Shown piece after piece: positions 1-8,911 of a stretch of 38,992 nucleotides of DNA (its first letter is position 1; the number at the start of each line of letters is the position of its first letter). The position numbers and the translations under genes were made by a program. Source of the DNA: Polaromonas sp. UBA4122 (GTDB taxonomy: Bacteria; Pseudomonadota; Gammaproteobacteria; Burkholderiales; Burkholderiaceae_C); NCBI GenBank assembly GCA_002381615.1, contig DFWY01000052.1:505-39496 (forward strand). Direction: 5' to 3'. Under the pieces are notes generated by a model that saw only the letters and a program-made list of their open reading frames with translations, was not told the origin of the DNA and ran no database searches.

Positions 1-1042
1 GGGGGGGGGGGGGGAGCCGCTCCATGGAATGGGTGATCTGCTGGCGCGTGAGTTCGCTTTCCTGGGCTAAGCTGGGCAACTGCCTCAGCACTTGCAACGA
101 ACGGCTCACCGGCTCGATCAGCTCCACCCAATCGACCTGGCCGATCATGCGCAAGGTGGTGATGATGTTGCCGACCGTGATGTTGGTCGCCACCTGCGTG
201 GTCTGGCTTTCGACTATAAGCACGTGCCCGTCAAGGCAATGCCTTTCGGTCCACAGCACCAGCGCGGGTGAGCTGTCCAGCCGTTCCGTGGGCATGCGCT
301 GCCACAGTTGGGTCAGGTAGCTGCGTTGCAGGCCGTGCTGCTTCATCAGCGCGTAAATCGAGTCGAGATTGGCGTCGCCCAGCCGGTTCGCGCAGTCCCA
401 AACCGCATGGGCGACTTCGCGCGCCACCTTGCCTTGCGCGATGGTGTCCGCCACCCGGCGCAGGTTTTCAAGGAGCACGACGCGCAGCGTTGTTGGCAAG
501 GCCCAAAGTTCGCTCAGCCGCAGTTCACTGCTGTCCTCGTAGGCATTGATAAACGCCGTGAAAACCTCGGGGTTGAGGACGCTGTCGGTGTGAGCCACAT
601 AGGCCCAGGCGATGCCATAGACGCGTGGCAGTCCTTCCAGCGGCGCGGCCGCCAGCTTGGGCAAGCTGTCGTAGTAGCGGCGCGGCACGCCTTCGTGGAT
701 CTGCTCCAGCTGTGCTTCGACCAGGTGGAAATTGTCAAGCAGCCACTCGGCGGCGGGTGTCACATAATGGCCGCTGCGCGAAGTCAGCGCTACATAATCG
801 TAGGCATTGCGCAACGCGGCGAGGTTCTCCTCAACGCGCGGAAAAAAGGAGGCGCGGCGGCGCGAGCTGGCATCGGCTTCGACCACCTGGGCTTGCGCCA
901 GACTGCGGCCGTGCTCTTCGAAGCGCTGGATGCCGAACAGTTCAGCGCGAATGGGCGGCTCGGCTTCACCCCCGCGCGACAGAAGGATATTGCGGGCGTA
1001 AGGGGTTAGCGCTTCGAGCCGGTCGATGCAGGCGGCGTCCAC
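1..1042 (-). CDS. ndvB: Cyclic beta-1,2-glucan synthase-like (NdvB/ChvB family), 5' part only
   Basis: About 347 codons are open to the left edge of the window, so the C-terminal part is missing. The translation carries the features of the N-terminal region of NdvB/ChvB glucan synthases: PIRAELFG near the start, then EWLLDNFHLVEAQL, RRYYDSLPKLA, GLPRVYGIAWAYVAHTDS and LRLSELWALPTTLRVVLLEN. The full-length family members are very large inner-membrane enzymes that polymerise UDP-glucose into periplasmic cyclic glucans; the glycosyltransferase and hydrolase domains would lie outside the window. The only plausible start is GTG at 1042, just after an in-frame TGA at 1057-1055, and its ribosome site is weak. 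Translation may therefore be coupled to the 76-codon ORF upstream. The last bases, a run of 14 G on the plus strand, look artificial. Family assignment is good; the exact start is uncertain. Confidence 0.8.
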   Translation of the reverse strand, partial: MDAACIDRLEALTPYARNILLSRGGEAEPPIRAELFGIQRFEEHGRSLAQAQVVEADASSRRRASFFPRVEENLAALRNAYDYVALTSRSGHYVTPAAEWLLDNFHLVEAQLEQIHEGVPRRYYDSLPKLAAAPLEGLPRVYGIAWAYVAHTDSVLNPEVFTAFINAYEDSSELRLSELWALPTTLRVVLLENLRRVADTIAQGKVAREVAHAVWDCANRLGDANLDSIYALMKQHGLQRSYLTQLWQRMPTERLDSSPALVLWTERHCLDGHVLIVESQTTQVATNITVGNIITTLRMIGQVDWVELIEPVSRSLQVLRQLPSLAQESELTRQQITHSMERLPPPP

Positions 1043-1054
1043 CCGTCCACTCGC

Positions 1055-1285
1055 TCAGACCAAGACCAGCAGGCCCAAGCCGCAGAACACGAACAGCGCG
1101 CCGGTCGTCACGATTCGCGGCGACGCCATGGCATGCAATGTCTCCAGCGTGGCACGCAGGGCGAAAAAACGGCCGCGCGAGCGCTGGCAGTCGTTCATGT
1201 GCGAGGCAAGTGCGAGAAAGTCACTGGATACAAACTGATTGGTAACCGCAAAGCGGCTTGCGGCCGCGGGATTGGACGTGGTCAT
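1055..1285 (-). CDS. 76-aa small ORF in frame with and just upstream of the glucan synthase gene
   Basis: ATG at 1285 is preceded by a good Shine-Dalgarno (CAGGAG, about 10 nt away). The product is 76 residues long. Its last 20 or so residues (GALFVFCGLGLLVLV) are strongly hydrophobic and could form one membrane segment; the first 50 are polar and Arg/Ser-rich. I do not recognise a family. The ORF ends in TGA at 1057-1055, and the same reading frame then continues without interruption into the glucan synthase, whose GTG start lies 12 nt downstream. It could be a coupled leader protein or membrane partner. Alternatively it could be the true N-terminus of the large protein separated from it by a nonsense change or sequencing error. 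Glucan synthases of this family usually need no such leader, so I lean towards a separate small gene. Confidence 0.45.
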   Translation of the reverse strand: MTTSNPAAASRFAVTNQFVSSDFLALASHMNDCQRSRGRFFALRATLETLHAMASPRIVTTGALFVFCGLGLLVLV

Positions 1286-1422
1286 GGTTTTTGATCTCCT
1301 GAGGGGTGTTGCCTGCGCCACAATCAAGCGGCGCATTATTCGGGACATAAACCCATGCTACGAGCCCAAGACGTTCGGTGGCATCAGACGCGTCCGTTGC
1401 GGCTGTAGGACCGGACCGACAG

Positions 1423-4287
1423 TTAACCGGTGTTGCGCAATCCGGCGGAAATCCCGTTGATCGAAATATGAATCCCGGTTTGCACCCGCTGGTCGGTCTG
1501 GCCTGCGCGGTAGCGCCGTACCAGCTCGACCTGCAAGTGGTGCAGGGGATCAATGTAGGGAAAACGGTGGCGGATGGAGCGCTGTAGCGCGGCGTTGCCG
1601 GCCAGCCGCTGTTTTTCTCCGGTGATCAGCGCCAACGCTTGCGCTGTGCGGTGCCACTCGGCCTCGATCGCGGTAAAAATCTTTTTGCGCAGCCTGGCAT
1701 CGCCCACCAGTTCGGCATAGCGCGAAGCTAGTGCCAGGTCGCTCTTGGCCAGCACCATGTCCATGTTGCTCAACAGGGTGCGAAAGAAGGGCCACTGCTG
1801 GTACATCTTTTGCAGCAGGCTCAGCGCCTCTTTGCGACTGGCGGGCGAGTCGCCCTGATTGAGCCGCTGCTCGATCGCGGCGCCAAAGCCATACCAGCCG
1901 GGCAAGGTCAGACGGCATTGGCCCCAACTGAAGCCCCAGGGAATGGCGCGCAGGTCTTCAATGTTTTGCGAGGCCTTTCTTGACGCTGGCCGCGATCCGA
2001 TGTTGAGTTCGGCGATCTCGCGGATCGGCGTGGCGCTGAAAAAATACTCGGTGAAACCGGGGGTCTCGTACACCAGCGCGCGGTAGGCCGCCATGCTGGC
2101 TTGCGACAGCTCGGCGGCGGCTTGCAGGAAGGCCTTGGTGGCGGGTTTGGTCGGCTGCAGCAGGGTGGCCTCCAAGGTGGCGGCCACCAGGGTTTCGAGG
2201 TTGCGGCGGCCGATTTCAGGGTTGGCGTATTTGGAGCCAATGACCTCGCCTTGCTCGGTCAGGCGGATCTGTCCGCGCACGGTGCCTGGAGGCTGCGCCA
2301 GGATGGCCTGATAGCTTGGGCCGCCGCCGCGGCCGACCGTGCCGCCACGGCCATGGAACATGCGTAATTGAATGTTGTGCGAATCGGCCCGCTGATCAAA
2401 CAGTTCCACCAGTGCGATCTCGGCGCGGTAGAGCTCCCAGTTGCTGGTAAAAATGCCGCCGTCCTTGTTACTGTCAGAGTAGCCGAGCATGATGTCCTGC
2501 TCGCAGTATTGGTCAGGACGGCCACGTTGCACCAGTTGTGCCATGCCGGGCAGGGCGTAGAACTCGCGCATGATGGGCGCGGCATTGCGCAGGTCTTCAA
2601 TGGTTTCAAACAGCGGCACCACGATCAGGTCGCAGGTCGCGTGATGATCCAGCGTGCCATGCATCAGGCCCACTTCTTTTTGCAGCAGCAGCACTTCGAG
2701 CAAATCGCTCACCGTTTCGGTGTGGCTGATGATGTAGTGGCGGATGGCTTCCTTGCCGAAACTCGCGCGCGCGGTGCGTGCGGCTTCAAAGATGGCCAGC
2801 TCACTTTGGGCGAGCGCCGAGTAGCTGGTGCCGATCACGCGCAGGGGCCTGGCGTCATTGAGCAGCTGCATCAGCAGCGCGCGCTTGGCAGCCTCGTCCA
2901 GGCTGGCGTAGTGGGGCTCGATCCGTGCTACGGCCAGCAGCTCGGCCATCACTGCTTCATGCTTGTCGGAACTCTGGCGCAGATCGACCGTGGCGAGATG
3001 AAAACCAAACACCTCCACCGCGCGGATCAGCGGGTGCAGACGCTGGGCAACCAGGGCTTCCCCGTGATGGGCCTTGAGCGAGTGCTCCAGGGTGCGCAGG
3101 TCCGCCAGGAAATCTTCGACTCGGGCATAGGCATTTTGCGGTGCCACGGCATGGCGCGCAGCCTCGCCGCCGGTCAGCGCCTTCAGTGTGGCGGCCAATC
3201 GGGCGTAAACCCCGGTCAGCGCACGGCGGTAGGGCTCGTCTTTGCGGTGCTCGCTGGTGTCGGGTGAGCTTTCGGCCAGGACGCGCATCTCGGCGCTGAC
3301 ATTGACCAGCATGGCCGACATGGACAGCTCCCCGCCCAGAAAGTGCACCTCGGTCAGGTAGTGACGCAGCGCTACTTCGGCCTGCCGGCTCAGCGCATAG
3401 TTGAGGGTTTCTGCGCTGACATAGGGGTTGCCATCGCGATCGCCGCCTATCCATTGGCCCATGCGCAAAAAGCTGTGCACGGGCTGGTTGCCGAGCTCGC
3501 GCTCCAGGTTGGCGTAGATCTTGGGAATCTCGCGCAGGAAGGTGGTTTCGTAGTAGCTCAGGGCGTTCTCGATTTCGTCGGCCACCGTGAGCTTGGAAAA
3601 GCGCAGCAGGCGCGTTTGCCACAGCTGCACCACTCGCGCGCGCAACTGGGCTTCGTTGGCGGCCAGTTCGCGCGGGGTCAGCGCGTCTTTGGCGGTGCTC
3701 ATGGCCTGCGTCAGCGCCAGGATGCCATCGCGTGCCGTGAGCAGCTGCGCAATGTTGCGTTCGGCATCCAGGATACTTTTGCGCTGCACTTCGGTCGGGT
3801 GGGCGGTGAGCACCGGCGACACGAAGCTATGGGCCATCGTGTTAGCGATGGTTTTAGGCGCGATGCCGGCCCGGCGCAGGCGTGCCAGCGTCACTTCGAT
3901 GCTGCCTTCCTGGGTGTCGCCTGCACGCTCGTGGACGGCCCGGCGACGGAGCTGGTGGCGGTCTTCGGCCAGGTTGGCCAGATGGCTGAAGTAGGTGAAG
4001 GCGCGGATTACGCTGACGGTCTGGTCGCCCGAGAGGCTTTTGAGCAGTTTTTTAAGCGCCTTGTCGGCGTCCTGGTCGGCGTCGCGGCGAAAGGCCACCG
4101 ACAGCTTGCGCACCTGCTCGATCAGCTCGTAGGCGGCGACGCCATCTTGTTCGCGAATTACATCGCCGAGGATGCGACCCAGCAGGCGGATGTCTTCCAC
4201 CAGGGGGCGGTCGTTGTCTCTGGTTCGTCCGGAAGCCTTGTCTTTAGCGTTCTCTTTGACGTTTCTGGCGCGCGCGGAAGTGACCAT
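1423..4287 (-). CDS. ppc: Phosphoenolpyruvate carboxylase
   Basis: The 954-residue protein has the usual family length. It catalyses the anaplerotic carboxylation of PEP with bicarbonate to oxaloacetate in the cytoplasm. The catalytic motif [13 protein letters not shown] is present with His near residue 163. [10 protein letters not shown], the mobile glycine-rich loop [13 protein letters not shown] (about residues 644-656) and the C-terminal ISAGLRNTG that closes the active site are also present. The start ATG at 4287 has GAGGG 6-7 nt upstream. The gene is divergent from hemC across about 100 nt that must hold both promoters. The minus strand shows TTGGTA and AATGCT spaced 18 nt apart, a weak sigma-70 candidate for ppc. 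No terminator is obvious between ppc and the small ORF downstream. Confidence 0.98.
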   Translation of the reverse strand: MVTSARARNVKENAKDKASGRTRDNDRPLVEDIRLLGRILGDVIREQDGVAAYELIEQVRKLSVAFRRDADQDADKALKKLLKSLSGDQTVSVIRAFTYFSHLANLAEDRHQLRRRAVHERAGDTQEGSIEVTLARLRRAGIAPKTIANTMAHSFVSPVLTAHPTEVQRKSILDAERNIAQLLTARDGILALTQAMSTAKDALTPRELAANEAQLRARVVQLWQTRLLRFSKLTVADEIENALSYYETTFLREIPKIYANLERELGNQPVHSFLRMGQWIGGDRDGNPYVSAETLNYALSRQAEVALRHYLTEVHFLGGELSMSAMLVNVSAEMRVLAESSPDTSEHRKDEPYRRALTGVYARLAATLKALTGGEAARHAVAPQNAYARVEDFLADLRTLEHSLKAHHGEALVAQRLHPLIRAVEVFGFHLATVDLRQSSDKHEAVMAELLAVARIEPHYASLDEAAKRALLMQLLNDARPLRVIGTSYSALAQSELAIFEAARTARASFGKEAIRHYIISHTETVSDLLEVLLLQKEVGLMHGTLDHHATCDLIVVPLFETIEDLRNAAPIMREFYALPGMAQLVQRGRPDQYCEQDIMLGYSDSNKDGGIFTSNWELYRAEIALVELFDQRADSHNIQLRMFHGRGGTVGRGGGPSYQAILAQPPGTVRGQIRLTEQGEVIGSKYANPEIGRRNLETLVAATLEATLLQPTKPATKAFLQAAAELSQASMAAYRALVYETPGFTEYFFSATPIREIAELNIGSRPASRKASQNIEDLRAIPWGFSWGQCRLTLPGWYGFGAAIEQRLNQGDSPASRKEALSLLQKMYQQWPFFRTLLSNMDMVLAKSDLALASRYAELVGDARLRKKIFTAIEAEWHRTAQALALITGEKQRLAGNAALQRSIRHRFPYIDPLHHLQVELVRRYRAGQTDQRVQTGIHISINGISAGLRNTG

Positions 4288-4390
4288 CTCTACCCTCTAT
4301 GTCTTAAACTCCCATGCTAGCATTCACTCACTATCAAAGATTACCAACAGGTTACGAGCGTCTTGAGCGTTTCAAACCGTCAGGAAAGTT

Positions 4391-5368
4391 ATGAAAAAAG
4401 TTGTCATTGCCACGCGCGAAAGCCGTCTGGCGCTGTGGCAGGCCGAGCATGTCAAGGCCCTGCTCGAATCACGTCTGGGCTGGCAGGTGGATCTGCTGGG
4501 CATGACCACCCAGGGGGACCAGATTCTGGACCGATCCTTGAGCGAAGTCGGTGGCAAGGGCCTGTTCGTCAAGGAGCTGGAAGTCGCCCTCAGCGAAGGT
4601 CGGGCCGATCTGGCTGTGCATTCGCTCAAGGATGTTCCCATGGACCTGCCCGAGGGGTTCGCACTGGCCTGTGTGCTTGAGCGCGAAGACCCGCGCGACG
4701 CCTTTGTATCCAACCAGTTTTCTTGTCTGGCCGACTTGCCGCAGGGCTCCGTGGTGGGGACGTCCAGCCTGCGCCGGCTGGTGCTGCTCAAGGCCTTGCG
4801 GCCCGATCTGAAAATCGAGGCGCTGCGTGGCAACCTCGACACGCGCTTGCGCAAGCTTGATGATGGCCAATACCACGCCATTGTGCTGGCCGCAGCCGGG
4901 CTGAAGCGACTGGGCCTGGAGGCGCGCATTCGCGCCGCCTTTGCGACGGCCGATATGTTGCCCGCAGCCGGGCAGGGCGCTTTGGGGATTGAAGTGCGGG
5001 CTGATCGCGCCGATTTACGGGAGGCGCTGGCCACGTTGGCGCATCAGCCAAGTTGGCTGGCGGTGACGGCCGAACGTACGGTGTCGCGCGCCATGGGCGG
5101 CAGTTGTTCCATGCCCTTGGCGGCTTTCACGCAAGGCCCGGTTACACAGGGCAGCAACGACGTCATGCAGCTCAACGCGGCCTGGGGTGATCCGAGCACC
5201 GCTCAGGCATCCTCCGGCTCCTCGGGTGTCTTGCCGACTCCGCTCATCCGGGTGCAAAAAACCGCTGTGGTGCGCAGTTTTGACGAGGCCGAGGCGCTGG
5301 GCGAAGCGGTGGCGGCGCAGCTCCGTGCCGGCGGCGCCGTCTGGACCAGCAACGCCCCAACTCCATGA
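4391..5368 (+). CDS. hemC: Porphobilinogen deaminase (hydroxymethylbilane synthase)
   Basis: This enzyme joins four porphobilinogen units into hydroxymethylbilane in haem and sirohaem synthesis. The 325-residue protein shows [11 protein letters not shown] at the N-terminus, HSLKDVP with the catalytic Asp at residue 81, GTSSLRR, and [10 protein letters not shown] with Cys239 as the attachment site of the dipyrromethane cofactor. It is slightly longer than the E. coli enzyme because domain 3 holds a Ser/Thr/Gln-rich insertion (about residues 250-282). The ribosome site AGGAAA lies 4 nt before ATG. The stop overlaps the hemD start in ATGA, so the two are translationally coupled. It is the first gene of the hemC-hemD-hemX-hemY operon. 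Confidence 0.97.
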   Translation: MKKVVIATRESRLALWQAEHVKALLESRLGWQVDLLGMTTQGDQILDRSLSEVGGKGLFVKELEVALSEGRADLAVHSLKDVPMDLPEGFALACVLEREDPRDAFVSNQFSCLADLPQGSVVGTSSLRRLVLLKALRPDLKIEALRGNLDTRLRKLDDGQYHAIVLAAAGLKRLGLEARIRAAFATADMLPAAGQGALGIEVRADRADLREALATLAHQPSWLAVTAERTVSRAMGGSCSMPLAAFTQGPVTQGSNDVMQLNAAWGDPSTAQASSGSSGVLPTPLIRVQKTAVVRSFDEAEALGEAVAAQLRAGGAVWTSNAPTP

Positions 5369-6255
5369 TGCTGGGGGCCGGTGTGAGCACGGCCCGCGTC
5401 ATTGTGACCCGGCCCACGCGTGACGCCCAGCACTGGGTGCAGCAGCTGCAGCTGGGTGGTTTTGCGGCTGAGGCCTTGCCCCTGATTGAAATTTCGCCCG
5501 CCTCGGCCGCCGCGGATGTGCAGGCGCTGACGCGGGTCTGGCAAACGCTGGACCGCTACGCTGCCTGCCTGTTCGTCAGTGGCAATGCTGTAGAGTATTT
5601 TTTTAAGCAAAAAGAGGCTTTAGCCAAATATCCATGGGCGCAAGCAGCTATTAATAAAATAGCAGACCCGGTACCGGACGAGGTGCCGCCAGGCCTGCGT
5701 TTCATGGCGCCCGGCCCAGGCACGGTGGCAGCGCTGGTCGCCGCAGGCGTCCCCGCCAGGCAGATTGATGCACCGGCTGCCGATGCCCGCCAGTTTGACT
5801 CGCAATCTCTGTGGAAAGTCGTCGGCCAGCGCGACTGGCAGGGCCGCCGCGTGCTGGTGGTGCGCGGGGAAAACCTGGGCCCTGCGGGGGAAAACGCAGC
5901 GTCACAGGGACGCGACTGGATCGCCCGTCAGTGGGAGGCCGCAGGTGCGCAGGTTGATTTCGTGGGTGTATACCAGCGCCGCGCACCCAGGCTGGCCGAC
6001 GCGCAGCTCCAGCGGGCGCGGCTTGCCAGCACCGATGGGTCAGTGTGGCTCTTCAGCAGTTCGGAGGCTGTGACCAACCTGGCCAACCTGCCCGCGCTGT
6101 CCGGCGTGGACTGGAGCCGCGCGCGCGCCGTGGCCACGCACCCTCGTATTCTTGACGCCGTGCGGGCCGCCGGCTGGGGCGTTGTTGTGGAGTCACGCCC
6201 TGCACTGAAGGACATCAAGGACACGCTTGTCTCGATAGAATCACGCTATCCATGA
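5365..6255 (+). CDS. hemD: Uroporphyrinogen-III synthase
   Basis: HemD inverts ring D and closes hydroxymethylbilane into uroporphyrinogen III. The family is poorly conserved. The call rests on [13 protein letters not shown] at the N-terminus, [12 protein letters not shown], the [10 protein letters not shown] segment, VLVVRGENL and FSSSEAV, and on position between hemC and hemX. The ATG at 5365 overlaps the hemC stop and the gene overlaps hemX by 4 nt. Residues about 82-100 (KQKEALAKY, then [12 protein letters not shown]) are encoded by a copy of the dispersed 60-bp repeat. They sit where relatives usually have a short variable loop, so they look like an inserted segment that kept the frame open. 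Confidence 0.9.
   Translation: MMLGAGVSTARVIVTRPTRDAQHWVQQLQLGGFAAEALPLIEISPASAAADVQALTRVWQTLDRYAACLFVSGNAVEYFFKQKEALAKYPWAQAAINKIADPVPDEVPPGLRFMAPGPGTVAALVAAGVPARQIDAPAADARQFDSQSLWKVVGQRDWQGRRVLVVRGENLGPAGENAASQGRDWIARQWEAAGAQVDFVGVYQRRAPRLADAQLQRARLASTDGSVWLFSSSEAVTNLANLPALSGVDWSRARAVATHPRILDAVRAAGWGVVVESRPALKDIKDTLVSIESRYP
5609..5664 (-). repeat. Dispersed 60-bp repeat, copy inside hemD
   Basis: Minus-orientation copy of the repeat family described at 12223-12285. It shows the GAGGCTTTAGCC core, TGGGCGCAAGCAGC and the terminal hairpin GCTATT-AATA-AAATAGC. It is AT-richer than the surrounding hemD sequence and is read as codons [17 protein letters not shown]. Confidence 0.75.
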
Positions 6256-7403
6256 GCGACAGCCACCCAGCCCCGTCCCCCCCACCTGCGCCCGATGACG
6301 AGCCTGTGCTGGAGCGCGGGCGGGGGCACGGGCTGATTGAGGCCGAGCCGCAACCCGTGCCGCTGGACGCCTGGCTGGTGCCTGCCAAGTGGGCGCTGCT
6401 GGTGGTTGTGCTGGCCGCAGCCGGGTTGCTGACCAGCGGTTTGCTGTGGCAAAAGCTCGGCAATATCCAGGAAGAACTCGCCCGCCGCAGTACCGATGCA
6501 GGCGCGCAGGCCATTGAGGCGCGCACGCTGGCCCGCCAGGCCCAGGAGGGCACACGTGAACTGTCGGCGCGGCTGGCGCTGCAGGAATCCCGCATCAGCG
6601 AAGTCAGCCTGCAGCGCACCCAACTTGAAGAACTGATGCAAAGCCTGTCCCGCTCGCGGGATGAAAACCTGGTGGTGGATGTGGAGTCTGCGCTGCGGCT
6701 GGCCCAGCAGCAGGCGCAACTCACCGGTAGCGCCGCGCCTTTGCTTGCTGCGCTCAAATCGGCCGATCAGCGCCTGTCACGCGCCGTCCAGCCCCGTCTG
6801 AACCCCTTGCAGCGCGCGATTACCCGGGACATGGATCGCATCAAGGCGGCCAGCCTCACCGATGTGCCAGTCCTGATGATCAAACTCGACGAACTGGTTC
6901 GCCTGGCCGACGAATTGCCGGTGGCCAATGCGATGGTGGACAGTATCTCATCACGCGTAGCGGCCTCAACGGCGTCGACCGTGCCGCTAGCGGCGGCTGG
7001 CAAGCCTTCCCTGCTGGTGTTTGACAAGCTGGCGCTCCATGCCTGGTCGCAGCGCACGCTGGACAGTCTGTGGGAGGAAGCCCGCAAGCTGCTGCGCGTG
7101 AGCCGCATCGACCAGCCCGAGGCAGCCTTGCTGGCACCCGAACAATCGTTTTTCCTGCGTGAAAACCTCAAACTCAGGCTGCTCAACGCGCGCCTGGGGC
7201 TGTTGTCGCGCCAGACCGAAGCGGCGCGCGCCGATCTGGCCAGCGCCAACGCCTGGCTGGGCAAATACTTTGACCCGGTTTCGCGCAAAACCCAGGCGGC
7301 CGTCCAGTTGCTTGCCCAGGTGCAGAGCCAGCTGAAAACCAGCGAACTGCCCCGCCTGGACGAAACCATGGCCGCGCTGGCCACCGCGGCTGCTGGCCGC
7401 TGA
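6252..7403 (+). CDS. hemX: HemX-like membrane-anchored protein of the haem operon
   Basis: The 383-residue protein belongs to the HemX family (sometimes annotated uroporphyrinogen-III C-methyltransferase, although no methylase motif is present here). A proline-rich cytoplasmic N-terminus (1-45) is followed by one membrane segment (about 46-65, WALLVVVLAAAGLL). A long coiled-coil stretch (about 70-140) and a helical periplasmic domain follow. The start overlaps the hemD stop in ATGA and hemY follows after 15 nt, so it belongs to the same operon. Its biochemical role is unsettled in the family; a scaffold or assembly role for haem enzymes is only inferred. Confidence 0.88.
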   Translation: MSDSHPAPSPPPAPDDEPVLERGRGHGLIEAEPQPVPLDAWLVPAKWALLVVVLAAAGLLTSGLLWQKLGNIQEELARRSTDAGAQAIEARTLARQAQEGTRELSARLALQESRISEVSLQRTQLEELMQSLSRSRDENLVVDVESALRLAQQQAQLTGSAAPLLAALKSADQRLSRAVQPRLNPLQRAITRDMDRIKAASLTDVPVLMIKLDELVRLADELPVANAMVDSISSRVAASTASTVPLAAAGKPSLLVFDKLALHAWSQRTLDSLWEEARKLLRVSRIDQPEAALLAPEQSFFLRENLKLRLLNARLGLLSRQTEAARADLASANAWLGKYFDPVSRKTQAAVQLLAQVQSQLKTSELPRLDETMAALATAAAGR

Positions 7404-7418
7404 AGGGCAAGGCTTACC

Positions 7419-8708
7419 ATGCGCGCCGCTCTCTGGCTTTTGGCCCTGTTTGGCGTGGCCGTCGCGGTGGCCCTGTTTGCCGGCAACAACCAGGCGGTGG
7501 TCACCATTTTCTGGCCGCCGCACCGGTTCGATATTTCGTTCAACCTGATGGTGCTGCTGCTGGCAGGTTTTTTCATGCTCCTGCATGTGGCCTTGCGCGC
7601 CGTGTCGGCCGTATTTTCCTTGCCCGCCGAAGCCAAACGCTGGCGTGCCCAGCAGAAAGAGCGCGCCATGTACGGTGCACTCATGGACTCGCTGGCGCAC
7701 CTGCTGGCGGGGCGTTACATCCGGGCCACCACCTCGGCGCAAAACGCGCTGGCGCAGGAAAAAAGCCTGGAGCTGCTGACCGATCCATCAGGCCATGCGA
7801 CCGGCCACAGCCTGAGCCGCGCCAGCCAACTGCGTTCGCTGGCGCACTTGCTGGTGGCTGAAAGCGCGCAGTCGCTTCAGAACAAGGCCTTGCGGGACCA
7901 GCATCTGCAACTGGCGCTCCAGAGTTCGGCCCAGCGCCAAGCACAGGGCGTGCGCGAGGGCGTGCAGTTTCGCGCTGCACGCTGGGCGCTGGACGACCGT
8001 GATGCCGGCGCTGCACTCGACTGGCTGACCCAGCTGCCGCAGGGTGCCGCACGGCGCACGCTGGCCCTGCGCATGAAGCTGCGCGCCGCCCGGCAGGCGC
8101 GGCAGACCGCGCAGGCGCTGGAGACTGCGCGCTTGCTGGCCAAACACCGCGCGTTCTCACAGGCCGCGGCGCAAAGTATTGTGCGCGGCCTGGCGCTGGA
8201 GTTGCTCAATGACGCGCACGATCCGGCGCAACTGCAGCAGGCCTGGTTCTCGCTCGACGAAAGCGAACGCGCCATGCCTGAGCTGGTGGTCCAGGCTGCC
8301 TCGCGCCTGATGGCGCTGCATGGCGATGCCGAGTTGGCCCGTTCGTGGCTGTTGCCGGTGTGGGACCGCATGATGCAGCCAGACTCCAGCATCGGCGACA
8401 ACCTGCGCATCAAACTGATAGCGGCGCTCGAAGCCGGCCTCGATTCCCTCGATGCCGCCTGGCTGGCCCGTATCGAAACGGCGCAGCTCAGCCGTCCGCG
8501 TGATGCCAACCTCCAGTACCTTGCGGGCATGGCCTGCCTGAACCGCCAGCTCTGGGGCAAAGCCCGTCAACTCCTCTCGCAGGCCGCACCAGCCTTGCAG
8601 GATGGGACGCTGCACCGCAATGCATGGCGGGCCCTGGCGGTTCTGGCCGAGCAGCGCGAGGATGAAGCGGCTGCCGCGCAGGCCTACAAGCGGGCCGCGC
8701 AGGTTTAA
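7419..8708 (+). CDS. hemY: HemY-like TPR protein (proteobacterial type)
   Basis: The 429-residue protein has two N-terminal membrane segments (about 1-21 and 44-66) and the typical HemY_N signature GNNQAVVTIFWPP between them. An alpha-helical, Ala/Arg/Leu-rich region of TPR type follows. This is the proteobacterial HemY found beside hemX, not the Bacillus protoporphyrinogen oxidase of the same name. It is the last gene of hemC-hemD-hemX-hemY and ends 160 nt before a terminator shared with the convergent rne. Its function in haem or protoporphyrin metabolism is assumed from context and is not shown by the sequence. Confidence 0.9.
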   Translation: MRAALWLLALFGVAVAVALFAGNNQAVVTIFWPPHRFDISFNLMVLLLAGFFMLLHVALRAVSAVFSLPAEAKRWRAQQKERAMYGALMDSLAHLLAGRYIRATTSAQNALAQEKSLELLTDPSGHATGHSLSRASQLRSLAHLLVAESAQSLQNKALRDQHLQLALQSSAQRQAQGVREGVQFRAARWALDDRDAGAALDWLTQLPQGAARRTLALRMKLRAARQARQTAQALETARLLAKHRAFSQAAAQSIVRGLALELLNDAHDPAQLQQAWFSLDESERAMPELVVQAASRLMALHGDAELARSWLLPVWDRMMQPDSSIGDNLRIKLIAALEAGLDSLDAAWLARIETAQLSRPRDANLQYLAGMACLNRQLWGKARQLLSQAAPALQDGTLHRNAWRALAVLAEQREDEAAAAQAYKRAAQV

Positions 8709-8867
8709 AAAATCACTGCAGGACCTGTCTGTCGTGGGCCGTGCGGCAGATGTGTTTTAAATGTTCTTCTTGCGCACTGCCAAAAAAAGCCCGCTATGGC
8801 GTGAGGAAAGGCAGTGAAACAGAAACGTTTGAGACGTGTCTGCAAGACCAACAAAAGACAGACAAAG

Positions 8868-8893
8868 AAAAAGGCTCCGAGTGGAGCCTTTTT
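8868..8893. terminator. Bidirectional intrinsic terminator between hemY and rne
   Basis: AAAAAGGCTCC-GAGT-GGAGCCTTTTT is a perfect 11-bp inverted repeat with a 4-nt loop and T runs on both strands. It is placed exactly between two convergent genes. Confidence 0.9.
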
Positions 8894-8911
8894 CACGGGG
8901 TTAAATGACCC

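Noticed and set aside
308-1009. Plus-strand 233-codon ORF over the glucan synthase
   Set aside because: The minus-strand frame gives clear NdvB-family motifs, so this is its shadow.
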